From Manduca sexta (Eukaryota > Arthropoda > Insecta > Lepidoptera > Sphingidae), in assembly GCF_014839805.1 (NCBI RefSeq), contig NC_051140.1, positions 8,143,826 through 8,207,825 of the forward strand: a stretch of 64,000 nt of DNA, read 5' to 3'. The translations under genes and the position numbers were made by a program. The stretch's first letter is position 1. Each line of letters starts with the position of its first letter. Under the pieces are notes generated by a model. It had not been told where the DNA came from, did not search any database, and worked only from the letters and a program-made list of their open reading frames with translations. Of this stretch, positions 39,001 to 49,500 are shown piece after piece.

Positions 39001-40553
39001 TGTACTACTTATCGCCGCTACAGACACTTCGGCTACTGCAGCAGCATTTGTTACTTTGATGCTCTCCAGACATCTGCACGTTCAAGATAAAGTTTACAAA
39101 GAGTAAGTGTTAGTAATTATAAAATACCTCGAGAGTAATAAACTTACAATTTATTATGCGTATTTAAATGTTTTCATAGAATATTATCCAATAAAATATA
39201 TCACTCATTACAACATCTTCATTATATCTGTGACTACTAACGTTATAACGCAGTGTGATTTCGAAAAGATTGCAGAACGTATTCAACGACACTGACAGGC
39301 CCGTCACTCCAAAAGACTTAACTCAATTAAATTACTTGGAAGCTGTAATAAAGGAAACTTTAAGACTGTATCCACCGGCTCCTCTTACTATAAGAAAGAT
39401 TGATAAAGATGTGACAATTCGTAAGTTTCATTCTCTTTCCACTGACTACGCTGTATATGTATTACTTTATCCAGCTTGTTGTTTTGAATAATTTATAGCA
39501 AAAGTAATTATTTTATCAAATTTTCTATAAAAATTAAATAAATAATTTAGTCACAAACTCTGTTCTTTAGCTTGTTATGAGTTAACATAGTACCCATTAA
39601 TATTTTTTTCTATTTAACTTTTTCAGCGTCGGGACTAACCCTCGTAAAAGGTTCATCATTCGCAATACACATGTGGGCAATTAATAGGAACCCACAGTAT
39701 TGGGGTCAGGATGCTGACGAGTTCAAGCCCGAACGATTCATTAATGGTGCTCCTCTACATCCAGCTGCATTTTCAACGTTTTCTTTTGGACCAAGGAATT
39801 GTATAGGTGCGAGAGATTTACGTGGTTTTATGTTTCGCTTATAAAGCACTATTATAGTTTTATCCGCTTTAAAAAGACATTGGACACCGTGAAGTTTAAG
39901 CACAATTAGTTCCGTAACCCTGTCCCTTTTATGGTCTTCTTCTACCTTTTCTCATCATTTAACGTGGGGGCTTCGCAATACTCGTTACCAATCATGCTTC
40001 AGAAATTATTTTACGTACGACCACGTTAACTTTATGTTTTTAATAATCGATCCCAAACGCTTTGTTCGATCTATCGCTAATATCGATCAGAACAAAGGTT
40101 TTTTGCCATGATTAGAAACATCGATATACGTAGGTATATATGTACTACGCACATTATAAATTACTTATTTTAATTGGTTTATTCCTGGCATCGGATCTAA
40201 CATTAGGATTGGGATCGTTTATTGATAACGTCGTTAATCTTTACAACCGGCAGCCATACCTGACTCCGTGCCACACAGATTATAATAATTTCTTTATTTA
40301 ATAAAAGTCCTAAATCTGTTTGATGAGAAAAATACAAATTGCAGGGTACAAATACGCCATTCTATCGATGAAGACAGTCATAGCAAACTTGCTTCGCAAC
40401 TTCCAACTACTTCCAGCTGAAGCGTCAAATTTGTGTACTAACAGTAGCAAGTGTTTAGAAAAAGAAAATCAACTCCGATTGAAATATGAAGTGATGATCC
40501 GAGATGTGGGCGATTTCAATATTCGTTTAAAATCCAGAGTAAGAGGACATTAG
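30030..40553 (+). CDS. Cytochrome P450, CYP4 clan (CYP340/CYP341-like), gene 2 of the cluster
   Basis: Predicted ER-anchored monooxygenase and recent paralogue of the gene at 46547-59503. Exons: 30030-30183, 31252-31341, 31852-31962, 37044-37229, 37465-37661, 38179-38242, 38901-39102, 39269-39420, 39627-39806, 40345-40553 (TAG); 514 aa, with the same intron phases as gene 1. Motifs: C-helix WRRRRK, I-helix AATDTS (306-311), ETLR (E364/R367), FKPERF, heme loop FSFGPRNCIG (Cys444). The usual I-helix glycine is alanine here. Intron 3 is 5.1 kb because it holds a SINE split by a Spy-like element and a decayed RTE LINE; intron 2 carries an RTE tail and intron 1 a reversed Helitron. The exon 8 acceptor (CGAAAAG) lacks a pyrimidine tract. 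A stronger CGCAG 15 nt upstream also keeps frame and would add five residues, so length could be 519 aa. The intron 9 donor is GTGCGA. Confidence 0.93.
30219..30597 (-). mobile_element. Helitron copy, reversed, intron 1 of gene 2
   Basis: On the - strand it reads from about 30597 (GTATAGACACGTATATAAAG, GAACGCGCTAATCTCAGGAG) to a worn 3' end near 30219. A related copy is at the matching position in gene 3 (46850-47060), and homologous unique sequence follows both. Confidence 0.55.
30957..31072 (+). mobile_element. SINE (Metulj-like), 3' half, gene 2 intron 1
   Basis: AAGTCTGCCAATCCGCACTA through CAGTAGTAGAGGAGGC. A shorter remnant (AAGTCTGCCAACCCGCACTT) is at the matching site in gene 3 (about 47376), so it predates the gene 2/3 duplication. 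Confidence 0.6.
31554..31740 (-). mobile_element. RTE LINE 3' end (gene 2 intron 2)
   Basis: Begins with a CATCATCAT run (the reverse of a GATGAT tail), then CAGCCGCAGGATATCCCCTG and AAAGATTTCCAGATCGCCCT. Same family as 16217-16345. It is missing from intron 2 of gene 3, where the flanks are continuous. Confidence 0.6.
32028..34282 (-). mobile_element. tRNA-derived SINE (Metulj-like) in gene 2 intron 3, split by the Spy-like element
   Basis: The 3' part is 32028-32192 (CTGTCCCACTGTTGGGCACG near 32057) and the tRNA-related head is 34120-34282 (B-box region near 34230, GCTATCGCCGCT at 34269-34280). Together they make one complete SINE on the - strand. Gene 3 has no SINE at the matching spot (AAAGTATATT at about 48015), so it arrived after the duplication and before the Spy-like insertion. 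Confidence 0.82.
32193..34119 (+). mobile_element. Spy-like DNA transposon, non-autonomous, copy 1 (nested in a SINE in gene 2 intron 3)
   Basis: 1927 bp inserted in a SINE exactly between AAA (32190-32192) and TTT (34120-34122), with no target duplication: the SINE reads on across the gap without loss or gain. Ends are imperfect inverted repeats: GAAGAATGCCCA at the left, GGACAATGCCCA inward from the right, and further in GGGCTA and TTGCGTC on both sides. A second copy lies reversed at 51888-53810. No conserved reading frame over 80 codons is shared by the copies, so it is either non-autonomous or decayed. A tRNA-type B box (GGTTCGAATTCC on the reverse strand, near 32825) suggests a SINE piece inside. 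Precise insertion into AAA|TTT without duplication is what is described for Spy (IS5-like/ISL2EU-related) transposons. Confidence 0.78.
35880..36190 (+). pseudogene. Decayed RTE-type LINE reverse transcriptase (gene 2 intron 3)
   Basis: Broken in several frames but recognisable. It has a segment like TTAFGVTSAFPITFGVREESVLS (35899 on), the catalytic box CADDIALVDQ (36030-36059), then RGLRLIFRKIGYM. It is absent from intron 3 of gene 3, so this ~1.4-kb stretch (about 35480-36900) is gene 2-specific. Confidence 0.6.
36543..36626 (+). pseudogene. LINE C-terminal remnant (gene 2 intron 3)
   Basis: Reads KLWNSFPAYVFAPSFN then SFKRSVKKQ and TGA, the usual closing segment of CR1/Jockey-type LINE proteins (LWNSLP...F...FK..V). 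It lies next to the decayed RTE copy and may be a separate insertion. Confidence 0.45.
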
Positions 40554-40617
40554 TTAACAATAATATAGTTACGATTTCTGTTAAAATAAGTAGTTAAGAT
40601 AGATTATTAAAAATGGC

Positions 40618-40623
40618 AATAAA
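40618..40623 (+). terminator. Poly(A) signal of P450 gene 2
   Basis: AATAAA 65 bp after the TAG stop. The 3' UTR up to about here aligns with that of gene 3. Confidence 0.5.
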
Positions 40624-41744
40624 ACCGTTTTTCAGACCTTTGACCCCGAGCAAATTTTTTTCCAGGTCTCGAATTCATGAAGACTTTATAGATTTCATTT
40701 AGTGGTGTTTTGAACAATCTTACCAATTTTCAGCTGGATGTGATTTTTTGTAAATTCACTCTTATTTTTTTATCTAATTTGAACGGACTAATTTTAATGT
40801 AAAAAATCTCAAAATGCTTTTATTTTTATTCAAAAACTATAGTATTTTTAATCTCTGTGAAATTTTAGTTTAAAGTAATGTGAAGATGTAATTAAAGATT
40901 TTCTTTATTTTGACATGTTCTTATTTACTTCAACACAAAATCAATCCTCGCCTAGTTCGATCACATACGAAAATCTTCCTGGGCTTCCAGTAGAGCGCCA
41001 GGTATCTTCTTCGTCTTCATCGTTTTGGACGCTATCTGCCCATCTGTAATGTGCATCGCTGGCGTTCCTGAGTATTCAAATACCATGCCAGGATCTGCCA
41101 TCAACCATAACCCAAAATGGTGTAAACAATTACGAATAGTCAATTTATTTATATATTTCGGAAACATACAATATTTTAACTCTTATAGACTAGGTACATA
41201 ATTAAAAATACATAAATCAATAAAGTTTCCACTCATAAGAAGTTATTTTACAGTACATTAGATGTTATTGGTAAAAGTTATTCATCAGTAACAAAAAAGA
41301 TAAAACTAATAATAATAATAGTCCGAGTGGTAATATTCAATTCAATAGTAGCTCGCAGGTCTAACCACAGTTTAAAAGTGTTGATTAAGATCACGGACGA
41401 TAAGAAATCTGATGTTGCATTACTGTAAGTACATCATAAGCACAGCCGCTCGGCCACTGTTATGTCGATCAGTCAGGTTGCCCACGCTCCAGTACCTCTG
41501 CAAGGTGGTAACGAAGCAGGTGTGAGAAACTGAGACTGGCTGCGATTTGCCTTGCAGAATAATAAATGCTTCTTCACGCAATAACACTATTCTTGCTCAT
41601 AAGACCATACAGTCCACTTGGCAAGTTTTGATTTTTTGATAGATTTTATCATGTATAATGAAAAATATAGAACTTTAAGAATATCTTGATTTTTTCCGAC
41701 TGCTAACGAATAGGAATATTTGCTGCAAGGTGTAGCTAGGTGTC

Positions 41745-42199
41745 CTTGCGTCACTGTATGTGTGGCGCGGGGAGGCGCAGAGCCGGGGCGTAGCTCCGCT
41801 ACCGCGACAAATTGCCGCGCGGCGGACGGAGCTCCGGCAGAACCTCATGGCGGAATGGCGACAACGACTGTCGCAACCCTTGGCTGGGCACGCCACGATA
41901 GCGGCGGTAAGTCCCTCTTCGAGGTGTGGCTGACGAGACGTCACGGCGTCCTCTCATTCCGGACGACGCAGGTACTGACCGGTCACGGCTGCTTCGGCAG
42001 GTACCTGTATCGGATCCGGGTGGAGGATACGCCCGCGTGTTTTTACTGTGCGGATCGGCCGGAGGACACGGTGGAGCATACGGTGGAGGTGTGCCCAGCT
42101 TGGGCTGAGCACCGCCGTGTTCTCACAACGGCCATCGGTGGCGGAGACCTCTCGCGTCGGGGCCTGGTAGAAGCCATGCTCCGGGGCGAGAGAGAGTAG
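41745..42199 (+). pseudogene. R1-like LINE ORF2, C-terminal fragment
   Basis: In-frame fragment of the reverse transcriptase polyprotein downstream of the RT domain. It carries the CCHC knuckle and an acidic/basic tail, ended by TAG at 42197-42199. Homologous-looking residues (VMLAKEVAERIRRQ) continue in the same frame beyond the stop, so the stop is a lesion. No RT catalytic part is present. Confidence 0.7.
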
Positions 42200-42655
42200 G
42201 ACGCAGTCACCTCCTTCTGCGAGGACGTGATGCTCGCAAAGGAGGTGGCGGAACGGATACGGCGCCAAAGCGCCCAACGTCCCATCCGCCACGGCAGACG
42301 CACAAGACGCGGGCGTCGAACGTCTGCTGAGGATCGTCGGCCTCCGTAGGCGCGGACCGTCGGGTGACGAGCATTGTGTAGCTCGTCGCCCGAAACACCC
42401 CAACGGCCCGTGTGTACAGCGCGTAGTGTTCCACGCGCGCCTCGAAGAGCAGTGTCAGTGTAATTTGCGGGGCCCTTTAGGGCCGGTGCCTGCCTAGGTC
42501 TCAATGCCACCGGATCTTGGACCTAGGCACATAGGCAAAGGATGGGAACACCGTAGGTTTTAGTCAGTAAAAGTCTGACACGCCCTCCCGCCCATCCCAA
42601 GGCGGGAGATAGTCAACTGATGATTTACCTACGTAAAAAAAAAAAAAAAAAAAAA
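41745..42655 (+). mobile_element. R1-clade non-LTR retrotransposon, 5'-truncated
   Basis: A GC-rich insert ending in poly(A) (42635-42657) and flanked by an 18-bp target duplication AAGGTGTAGCTAGGTGTC (41727-41744 and 42656-42673). It encodes the C-terminal end of ORF2 with the R1-type zinc knuckle (CFYCADRPEDTVEHTVEVC, about 42038-42094), then a premature TAG at 42197 and a 3' UTR. GC content contrasts strongly with the surroundings. The perfect duplication implies a young insertion. It lies in the gene 2-gene 3 intergenic region. Confidence 0.88.
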
Positions 42656-43232
42656 AAGGTGTAGCTAGGTGTCTTTACTTATGTCGATGTCATTTAATGC
42701 GGTGATACAAAATTAAATAAAGTATTCTTGAATATTAATTTTATTGTAAATTTAATTAATAAAGATTGTTACAAATTTGATCTTCGTCACGTGTAAACTA
42801 TTATGTAGAAATATCAAAATGTTGTATGGCTCCGATCTTTGCTCAATTCCGCAATGTAAGTTTCCACTCGGAATTTTAATTTTGTGTGTTCCAGGCACAG
42901 AGCAATAACTATAGCCATAGAAGACATGTTTAAATAGCTACTTAATTTTATTAAATAGCTATATATTCGAATTTTACAAGGTAGTCACCAGTTTTCACGT
43001 GACTTTTTTATGTAATTAACAGGCTCAATTTTCAAAACGGACATATTGATCGAGATTTTCGTAAAAACACGACTAAGCTCTTTAAATAAAGGATAAAAAA
43101 TAAACCTCAAAATTACTGTTATATAATATTTACACTTACAACATAGACGGCATGTCTTAATAATCGACATGTGCAGAATCTCTTGAATGAAAAATACGAT
43201 TTGACAAGTGGGTGGTAATGACCTTATATCGG

Positions 43233-43598
43233 ACTTCTACCATTTGAGTTGAGAAATCATGGATTATACTAAAAAACCTAGTGCATTTCGGTGTTTTACA
43301 GTAATAAATACACGCACAGGGTATTTAAATCATTACTCTTCCTCCCTTCGGCGTAAGTGGGTAAAAAGAAAGTTATCATTTATCATCAATATCGAGTGTT
43401 CAGAATGCACGTTTTAATGGTGTACTTACCTCTTTATTATAATATCATATGATATCATTGATCGCTATGTATATTGAACATGTATTTACTTTACAATATA
43501 GTATGGCTTGGACATAGGATGGACTTAAAGTCCGTTACGGTTCAAGTAACATATTTTTTTATTATGTGTTAAACGTACATTGCATACGTCAAACTTAA
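43233..43598 (+). promoter_or_regulatory. Upstream block of P450 gene 3, displaced from its core promoter
   Basis: Counterpart of 29536-29908. In gene 2 the block continues directly through TTAA into the TATA region. Here it stops at TTAA (43595-43598) and the homology resumes only at the TTAA at 46420, after a 2.8-kb insertion. Any elements in it now lie about 2.9 kb from the TATA box. Confidence 0.5.
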
Positions 43599-44550
43599 GG
43601 CGAGTCACCAAGGTCAGCTAATTTTTTTCACGATGTGATGTTTTTCCTCGATCATAAAAAATCCAGAAAACGGGCTAAAAAAAAGTCTAAAACGAAGTAT
43701 TTCATATGAAAATATCTAGTTTTGCATAAAATTTTTATATGGATATGTACCTTTAAATACTGAAGCGAACCTGCTAAATCTTAGTTTAAAACTGAAGCCC
43801 TATATTAATTAAATTCAAATTTATCCTTGAACTTTGCTAAGCGAATTTTAGCAGGCTGCACCGCGCCGCCCGCGTCCCCGTCAGACGCCGTCGGGCGCTT
43901 GCCAACGACGGACCTATGTAATTTTTTTTGCCGTCTGTAAAGTAATTAAAATGTCTTAAAAAATACAAGATTCGGAAGAAATCTATGTTATTATCTAAAA
44001 AAGGACAGGAAAATAGAACGATAAGAAATAGTAAGTAAAATACTCTCTTTTCATAGTAAAATTGTGAAAAAAAAATTTTTTGTCGATTTCGCAGATGACA
44101 CAGAAAAAATAAGTATATTAGTATGACAACAACAAAAAGTTTTCCTTCATATTTTGGTTTTATTTAAAAACTGCTTACTTCAACTGCTGATATCAACTGA
44201 GAGGGTAGGTATAATTTATTAAATTGAACTTAGAAAATTTAAAAAAAGACATTTAAAATATACATGTCATTATACTTATACGGGGTTACCGTTCCGCGTG
44301 ACGACGAATGCATGATTTTCTAGGTTTTTTGAATGAAGCAAATGCTATGAAAACCAATGCTAATAACAAAAAAGCTGCTACTTAACCTAATTTTAGTACT
44401 AGCTTTTGCCCGCGTCTCCGCCCGCTTGATAAAGTTTTTCTGGGCTAAAGTTTTCTTTAGAGGCTTCACCAAAAAAAGTTAAAATATCAACATCAATAAT
44501 TTTCATCCCTATGGAGAAGCAGAGTGCTGCTCGAAGAAAATGGTGGTATA

Positions 44551-45827
44551 GGGGAAAGTGGGGCGACACCGGATAGTTAAGAAGAGAACAAATTTTTTTT
44601 AGTTAAAACATTATATATTAAAAAAGTTAACATCACTTATCGTAGAACATACATTAGACATACCTTTGGCGCACGAATATCAGCGATTAATTATAATTAT
44701 AGGAACTAGAACTGGTTTTAAAAAAAAAACATATTTCCGGATTCACCCCATACCTATGGGTAAAACCGGATACGCATATTTTATCAACGAAGTGAATATG
44801 TATACTACAAAATAGCAAAATATATTAATTATTCACAATTTTTGCATATAAAAAATAATATCTGGTGCAGAACATCAAATACAACCTTCATGAGGCACTC
44901 CACACTCTACTTCAGGCATGCCGTGCCACGTACCATACATCAGTGGACGTGGTTTGGCTGTATTTTTCCCAACAAATTAAAATTTTTGAATCCTCTTGAC
45001 TATTTTCTTTATTAGATTTTTTATCAATAACCCAAGTTCTTCCTTTGCCTTTTTTTACCAACTTGTAGCTAATACTTTTGACATCAGAAAATATATATTT
45101 TTACTAGGAGGGCACTTTCGGAATACTTCGTCATAATTTTTTTAGATTTGATTTTTTTAATGCGGTCTTGTAATGACGTCTTAGGTACATAAGAGGTATG
45201 CGCTGCCAAAAGATATCCTATTCTGCCTTGTATAAAGGAATTAATTGCCAAAACCAGGTCTGACGCCGACCACTGCAGTCTATTTGATTTTTGACGTATG
45301 TCTGTGATATATTTAGGAACTGTAAAAAAATGGGAAAAGGTTAATAGGTACAAAACACTTAAAAATATATAATTCAACTAAATAAGTACTCAAAACATAA
45401 ATGAAAACTTCGATCACTGGGGTGAAACCGGATATCCGATACAACCCCGTCCGACTTCACCCCACAAGTACCATATTTGAAATAATATTTACCAACACTT
45501 TTTTTTTAACTCAGAACAACACCTATTGTAGTTTTAATGGACTAATTATCCATGATATTATAAAAAAAATACAACACTGTAGTTACTTAGAACCAAAACC
45601 AATTAGAGTACGTCAAACATTAAAAAATAATAGATCACTTGCCTGTATTTTCGTTTTTGTCGTATAAACGGGCGTAATGAGAGTCTTTCGTGGCCACCAT
45701 TTGTAACCACACTAAGCGAGCGTTTATGAGTGTCGGTCGAAGGTTTAGAAGGCGATAGCAATATGCCTACTATGAAAATAGCCACTATCCACTTTTACCC
45801 CCCTGTCCGGTTTCCCCCCACTTTCCC
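44551..45827 (-). mobile_element. pogo/Tigger-like DNA transposon, truncated, nested in the TTAA insertion
   Basis: 1277 bp flanked by TA (44549-44550, 45828-45829). Ends are inverted repeats: GGGGAAAGTGGGGCGACACC at the left and GGGAAAGTGGGGGG inward from the right. The motif ACCGGATA recurs inside near both ends (44568, 44767, 45426), as in subterminal binding sites. On the - strand 45084-45319 encodes a pipsqueak/CENP-B type helix-turn-helix (WSASDLVLAINSF ... KTSLQDRIKK), preceded by an intron-like acceptor TTTTTTTACAG. This is the N-terminal DNA-binding domain of pogo transposases; the DDE domain is missing. Confidence 0.72.
45084..45377 (-). pseudogene. pogo-type transposase N-terminus (psq HTH domain)
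   Basis: Open frame of 97 codons; the meaningful part starts at VPKYITDIRQK, just after a likely 3' splice site (CAG at about 45320). It shows three-helix psq features: conserved Trp (LQWSASDL), a hydrophobic second helix and the recognition helix PKTSLQDRIKKI. No catalytic domain follows before the element ends. Confidence 0.55.
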
Positions 45828-46468
45828 TACTGCAAATGCCACGTTGCTCTAACCCTCCTACGTCGGATATATGCATGTATTACACAATAATTTTCAGAGC
45901 ACACAATTCAACAATTAATCGAGAGGTTTGCGAGACACCGTTAAGTAGTATTGGTATTATCTGGTGCATTATCTTCAAATTTTGCGGCCAGTTTTCAAAT
46001 TAAAGACGCAAATTCTATGTATTCGGCCGTCTTACCCGAAAGAAGTACATCTGTCGTCAAAACAGAACTTGAAGTGTGGAAACAGCTATAACTATTAACC
46101 CAACCCTACTCTAAAATCTGCTTTAAAATCCTTAGATAAATGCAATCAAAAATGATATTCAAATATTTACACGTTGTTACAAATATTTGCTAAACACAAA
46201 AATAAAATGAACATGTTATATCTGCAACTTGACAAATATATGTTTACATTACTTACATAATGAAAGTGGATTGCACTTTACCTACTGAAATATTTATGTC
46301 GTGGCATTGCAGTAACGTCACAAGAAACGTAAGGCGCGAAAGCGTGAGCTGCGCAAACCGAACGTGCAGCGCCCCACACCTCACACCTAAAATCTTGACT
46401 TGCGGTAAAAAGCCTCGCCTTAACAATTATAATAATTATAATCTACAACACGTCAGGCGTACTAATAC

Positions 46469-46499
46469 TATAAAGGGCGTCCTTCTTTATACTTCAATT
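46469..46499 (+). promoter_or_regulatory. Core promoter of P450 gene 3 (TATA + initiator)
   Basis: TATAAAGG at 46469-46476 and TCAATT at 46494-46499, with the same 27-bp spacing as gene 2. The TATA box lies only 50 bp downstream of the end of a 2.8-kb TTAA-flanked insertion that separates it from the conserved upstream block at 43233-43596. Confidence 0.6.
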
Positions 46500-46546
46500 T
46501 ACTTGTATAACTAAACTGATTCCAACAAGTATTTGAACAATTCAAA

Positions 46547-49500
46547 ATGATTTTACATATTCTATTCGTTTTAGTATTCAGTTATTTATTCGTGAGGTTT
46601 AAGGATAGAAAATTATATAAATTGTCAAGACAGTTGAATAATGACTTATTGACGATTCCCTTTATCGGACATCTGTATTTATTTATTGGAACTGCTGAAG
46701 GTAAGTGTTTAAACACTGTGCTTTAAATATACACGCAGACAGATGATGTGAGCGACTTGGTGTTTAATATATATTTTAGGACTTTGCATAAGGAATAATT
46801 ATGTGACACATGATTGTTGCGTAAGTTTAAGCGTTTACGAGGCACATGTATTGGAAGCTCTCAAAAGAAATAAATATTTCTCGTTTTGGTACATTTTCAT
46901 TGATCGCATCGGTTATAGCGTAATGTTACATAGCCTACAACATTCCTCGATAAATGGGCTATCTAACCATAAAATTATTTTTCAATTCGAACCATTTATT
47001 CCTGAGATTAGCGCGTTCAAACAAACAAACCCTCAGCTTTCTATAATAGTGTAGATTGATAGATTATCGTAAAACTAGGTAAATAGAAGTCATAAAGTGA
47101 AGAGGAACGCAATTTATATTTAGTAAATATAGAAAAAATTGCCAAGGTAATGTAGCATAAAAATCACTAAAACCTAGTTATGAATAGTCTGCGGAGACGA
47201 ATATCCGTAGGTTCAAAACTACGGAGAGAGGTTTGCGAAGTAACCTCTAACTTTTCGAAGTTGCATATCTCGGAATTCTCCAAAAGTAAAAAAAAAATTA
47301 AAGATAGAGTCGGTTCGGCTAAAACTGGACAGTTTTTCAATGAGTATAGAGGCTCGAAAATATTTTTGTTATATGAAGTCTGCCAACCCGCACTTGCCTA
47401 TAGGCTATATTATCATAGGATAAATGAATAAATTAATTTCTTTTTATTCCTATAGATCGCATGAAATTGGTGATCTACTTCGGACGGAAGGCTCTAAATA
47501 ACGGCGGATTGTGTGCTTTGTGGCTTGGAACTAAACTCTTTACAGGTAAAATGCATAGAGTTGATAGCAATCTACTCAAAAAGGTCAGCCAACTGACATA
47601 TATTTTCTCCTGTCACCCTGAGAACCTGCCTTCCTTCTCATCTCCCTCGTCTTGTCCCCATTACATGTATATTTTAATATTGTGTTGAGTCGCACCGAAT
47701 CGATTCCGTTGATATGACTTTACTCCACTCATAAATCACCCCCGAGAAACAACAAAAAATATACTGATAACGTACATATAAATAATATTATAATATTGTA
47801 ATTTCTCAATAAACCATGCTAGAGACTGATTGTAGTAATGTTCGTACAGTTGTTGCTGATCCAGTAACATTCGAATATTTATCGAAGACGTGTTTAGAAA
47901 AAGACGACCTCAGAAATATTGCGCAACCTCTCATTGGAAACGGAACCATCTTTGCACCAGGTAATATATACTTTAATAATATTCTTTATCAATATAAGAT
48001 GTCCTAATGGAACAAAGTATATTGCTTCCATGCAAATGTTGGTGGTGGTTTAGCATAATATTAAACACTTCTTTCTTAATATCAAAGCATAAGGAGGTTC
48101 GTGTTGATCACTTGCAAACTTATCCATTCAGTAGGGTTGCCAACCGCCGTTTTTCCCAGGACATGTCCTAGATTTTATAGTGTCCTGGGATGTACTGGAT
48201 AGTTAGCAATTTGTCATGTACTTTAAAATTTAACTGAATTTAACCTATGTTTACTACATATTATTTCAAGTATTGCTATTTCACCATTGAGGTAATTCTT
48301 GTGCGCTCGGTCTCCACACCAAATGCACGCCCATGCACGGGGAGACGCATTTGTCGCGGCCCTAGGCACACAGTTGAGTGGGTATACCTCATGGCTGCCG
48401 ATTCACATTGAGGCCTATAAGGGCTCGCGAACAGTTCGTAGCCTGCTCCCTCCCTCCCATCTTAAGAGGTTTCCTTATCCTTCGCCCACACTTCTTTCCC
48501 AGCTATCCCCTCTCAACTTTCTTCCAGACCCCAGCAGTCGCTGAGCCGGGGTATTTCAGTATTCGCGAGTTTCCCCCGGTGTTGACAGCGGGGTCCGACA
48601 AACAAAAAAAAAAAAAAAAAGCGTATATTTATTTAGTTTATTTATTTAAATTCAACTATCTTGGTTATACAACTTCAAATCCTGGTTTGGAAATGATTTT
48701 TGACTCTTCATACATACAATACTCTTTCGTCCGCATTCCAGTTTCTCCAAATTGATTTACCATTTCATGACGTGATAGGCAATCAGATTACCGATAACCG
48801 ATTACCGTGATATCTGAAAAATACTGCAGGCCTATACAACTCAACTGTACTTTCTACAATTGAAAATTCATTTATAAATTTTGGCAATAAAACACTAGAC
48901 CGGGCATTTTGTCATTACATGAACAAGTTCTGTTATAGAGTAATATGCATCCAAATTCTTAATCATAGTTAATGTAATCAAATTAATATGAAGCAATATT
49001 AATATAATTGTTTAATAGTTGTTCTAGGTTTTTTTACTAGTTAACGAGCAGTAAAGTACGTATGTATATAAATAATATTCCAAAAAATATTATATACCGT
49101 AATATTATAAGGTACCGTCTCATTTGAATATCAAATGTTTTTGTTTTTTATAAAACACTACTATTTATGGGTATAATAGATTTTGTTATCAGCTCACCCC
49201 GTTTGCAAAAGTTTTTCCGGGATAAAAGTACCGCTATATATTTTCCTGGAATAAATAACCTACGGCCGTCTCAGTGTTTATAATTATCTCAATGCCAATT
49301 GCATCAAAATCGGTTCATTTGTCAAAGCTTAACTAACAGGAAGATTTACTTTTCCATTTATAATGATAAGCTATCCAATAGATTGCATTGAAAAGATAAA
49401 TCGTGAGCTCCACTTTGCGCTACTAGTTACGCACGATAGAATTTTGAGCTTTTTCTGCCACCAGGAACTACTTGTCATGAGAATTTGAATTCGTGAGTAC

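Larger units (their letters stand above)
40624..43232. other. Intergenic between P450 genes 2 and 3
   Basis: 40930-41170 has a 68-codon - strand frame without recognisable motif. 41280-41720 shows nothing supported. 41745-42655 is the R1-like LINE. 42674-43232 is AT-rich and unassigned. Homology to the gene 1-gene 2 interval is not evident. Confidence 0.5.
43599..46419. mobile_element. TTAA-flanked insertion splitting the gene 3 upstream region
   Basis: 2821 bp between two TTAA copies (43595-43598, 46420-46423). The matching sequence of gene 2 has a single TTAA at 29905-29908, so the boundaries are exact. Termini are GGCGAGTC and (inward) GGCGAGGC, a short inverted repeat. It contains a nested pogo-like element (44551-45827); without it about 1.54 kb remain. 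A GC-rich patch lies at 43855-43915 and a reversed Helitron end at about 44402-44480. No transposase of its own is visible. TTAA specificity points to piggyBac-type movement, although its ends are not the usual CCC. Confidence 0.7.

Noticed and set aside
41954..42510. Long - strand frames of 149 and 155 codons
   Set aside because: They are antisense shadows of the GC-rich R1-like LINE, whose sense strand carries the zinc knuckle.
45401..45667. 88-codon + strand frame in the pogo-like element
   Set aside because: Opposite to the transposase strand, and contains the subterminal repeat motifs rather than a protein domain.
48299..48755. Frames of 81 and 125 codons in gene 3 intron 3
   Set aside because: They overlap a poly(A)-tailed retroelement 3' end, read through its A-run as poly-Lys, and have no domain.
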